Positions 5,277-5,854 of a stretch of 5,854 bases of DNA are shown piece by piece. Position numbers and translations under genes: made by a program. This stretch comes from Lachnospiraceae bacterium UBA6998. Lineage in GTDB: Bacteria > Bacillota > Clostridia > Lachnospirales > Lachnospiraceae. The DNA lies in contig DJXS01000034.1 of NCBI GenBank assembly GCA_002448395.1, positions 1-5,854 of the forward strand, given 5' to 3'. How positions within the stretch are numbered: the stretch's first letter is position 1; each line of letters begins with the position of its first letter. Below the pieces are notes generated by a model. The model made no database searches and was not told the DNA's origin. It was given only the letters and a program-made list of their open reading frames with translations.

Positions 5277-5854
5277 TACACACTCTCCTTGACTGCGCTG
5301 TCCGGCTGCTTCTCCTGTCCGGCTCTGAAAACCTGTTTTCCGCTTCGCGGATCCGATCTGTATTTCTCAGCGATCTCCGTGAGTCTTCTCAGCCTGTGGT
5401 TCACCCCCGACTTTCCGATAGGGGGAACGGCCAGATCACCCAGCTCCCGCAGAGGAGTGTCCGGATACTGCAGACGCAGCTCGGCCATTTTCCTCAGACT
5501 CTCCGGCAGCGTCCTGAGAATCCCGGATTCCTCCAGATAGCGGATGTCGCTGATCTGCTTTCTGGATGCGCTCACTGTCTTGCCTATGTTGGCTGTCTCA
5601 CAATTGACACGCCGGTTGACAGAGTTGCGCAGTCCCTTGAGGATCCTCTGGTTCTCCATCTCCATCATGCTGATAGGCGCTCCCATCAGGTTCAGGAGAT
5701 CGACGATATCCTCGGAGTCCTTGAAATACACAACATGGACTTTCTTGCGAAGTACGGCCTTGGCTTCCTTGCCAAAACTCAGAAGTATTTCCTTCAGCTG
5801 TGAAGCCTGCTCTTTCGAGTCGCAGCTCCACTCCAGATGATACTCTTTACGGGG
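5276..5854 (-). CDS. whiA: DNA-binding protein WhiA (5' end outside window)
   Basis: WhiA links a LAGLIDADG-homing-endonuclease-like domain to a C-terminal helix-turn-helix; in Streptomyces it controls sporulation genes and in Bacillus it affects cell division and nucleoid organisation. The minus strand is open from the window edge (PRKEYHLEWSCDS) to the TAA at 5278-5276, giving 192 residues of a protein usually near 310-320, so about 120 N-terminal residues are missing. Recognisable parts: VVYFKDSEDIVDLLNLMGA (about 41-59), NCETANIGKTVSAS (84-97) and the helix-turn-helix around 120-165, with RKMAELRLQYPD, LRELGDL and IGKSGVNHRLRRLTEIAEK. A polar tail of about 27 residues follows, somewhat longer than I expect for the family. 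A shorter GTG-initiated frame at 5731 is internal, not the start. The stop overlaps the ATG of the Crh-like gene. rapZ/yvcJ and glmR/yvcK homologues would be expected upstream. Confidence 0.95.
   Translation of the reverse strand, partial: PRKEYHLEWSCDSKEQASQLKEILLSFGKEAKAVLRKKVHVVYFKDSEDIVDLLNLMGAPISMMEMENQRILKGLRNSVNRRVNCETANIGKTVSASRKQISDIRYLEESGILRTLPESLRKMAELRLQYPDTPLRELGDLAVPPIGKSGVNHRLRRLTEIAEKYRSDPRSGKQVFRAGQEKQPDSAVKESV

Noticed and set aside
5598..5831. Minus-strand 77-codon frame overlapping whiA
   Set aside because: It is another frame of whiA; the whiA frame gives a clear family match across the same bases.

Overview
All protein genes that can be supported in this window lie on the minus strand. 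Gene content and order point to a Gram-positive Bacillota, most likely a moderate-GC member of the Clostridia close to Lachnospiraceae: CIRCE-hrcA, a WhiA gene coupled to an HPr/Crh-like gene, UppP, and an alanine/lysine/threonine-rich protein with a C-terminal domain resembling DUF6465. The taxonomic call is inference from gene content; no rRNA or phylogenetic marker was analysed.

Read in the direction of transcription (right to left), the window starts inside whiA (5854-5276, 5' end outside the window). A TAATG junction joins it to a Crh-like HPr paralogue (5276-5007), and this unit ends at a strong intrinsic terminator (4943-4896). The gap of about 375 bp (4631-5006) has no convincing protein gene. 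It holds a perfect 11-bp inverted repeat followed at once by a second hairpin with a T-tract, which is an intrinsic terminator pointing in the PLUS direction. No plus-strand gene precedes it, so a short non-coding RNA, an antisense transcript or a mobile palindromic repeat are the main explanations.

Next comes a compact three-gene run: a two-part GNAT acetyltransferase (4630-3752), a fold-type I PLP aminotransferase (3726-2533) and undecaprenyl-diphosphatase uppP (2514-1651), with gaps of only 25 and 18 bp. Just after uppP are three 11-bp tandem repeats, an A/T-rich stretch and a good promoter. That promoter drives a 141-residue histone-H1-like basic protein (1506-1081), which ends at its own terminator (1044-1015).

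The left end carries a TTGACA-N17-TATTTT promoter, a perfect CIRCE operator (864-890) and the first 266 codons of hrcA (799-1), truncated by the window edge. hrcA normally heads the grpE-dnaK-dnaJ heat-shock operon, so those genes are expected beyond coordinate 1.

Functionally the window mixes heat-shock control (HrcA/CIRCE), carbon-catabolite or cell-division regulation (WhiA, Crh-like), cell-envelope lipid-carrier recycling (UppP) and amino-acid metabolism (aminotransferase). Most of it is ordinary housekeeping DNA. The items most worth a second look are the orphan plus-strand hairpin/terminator element, the HPr paralogue with Glu in place of the phosphorylatable His15, the helically phased 11-bp repeats upstream of the H1-like gene promoter, and the unexplained N-terminal half of the GNAT protein.
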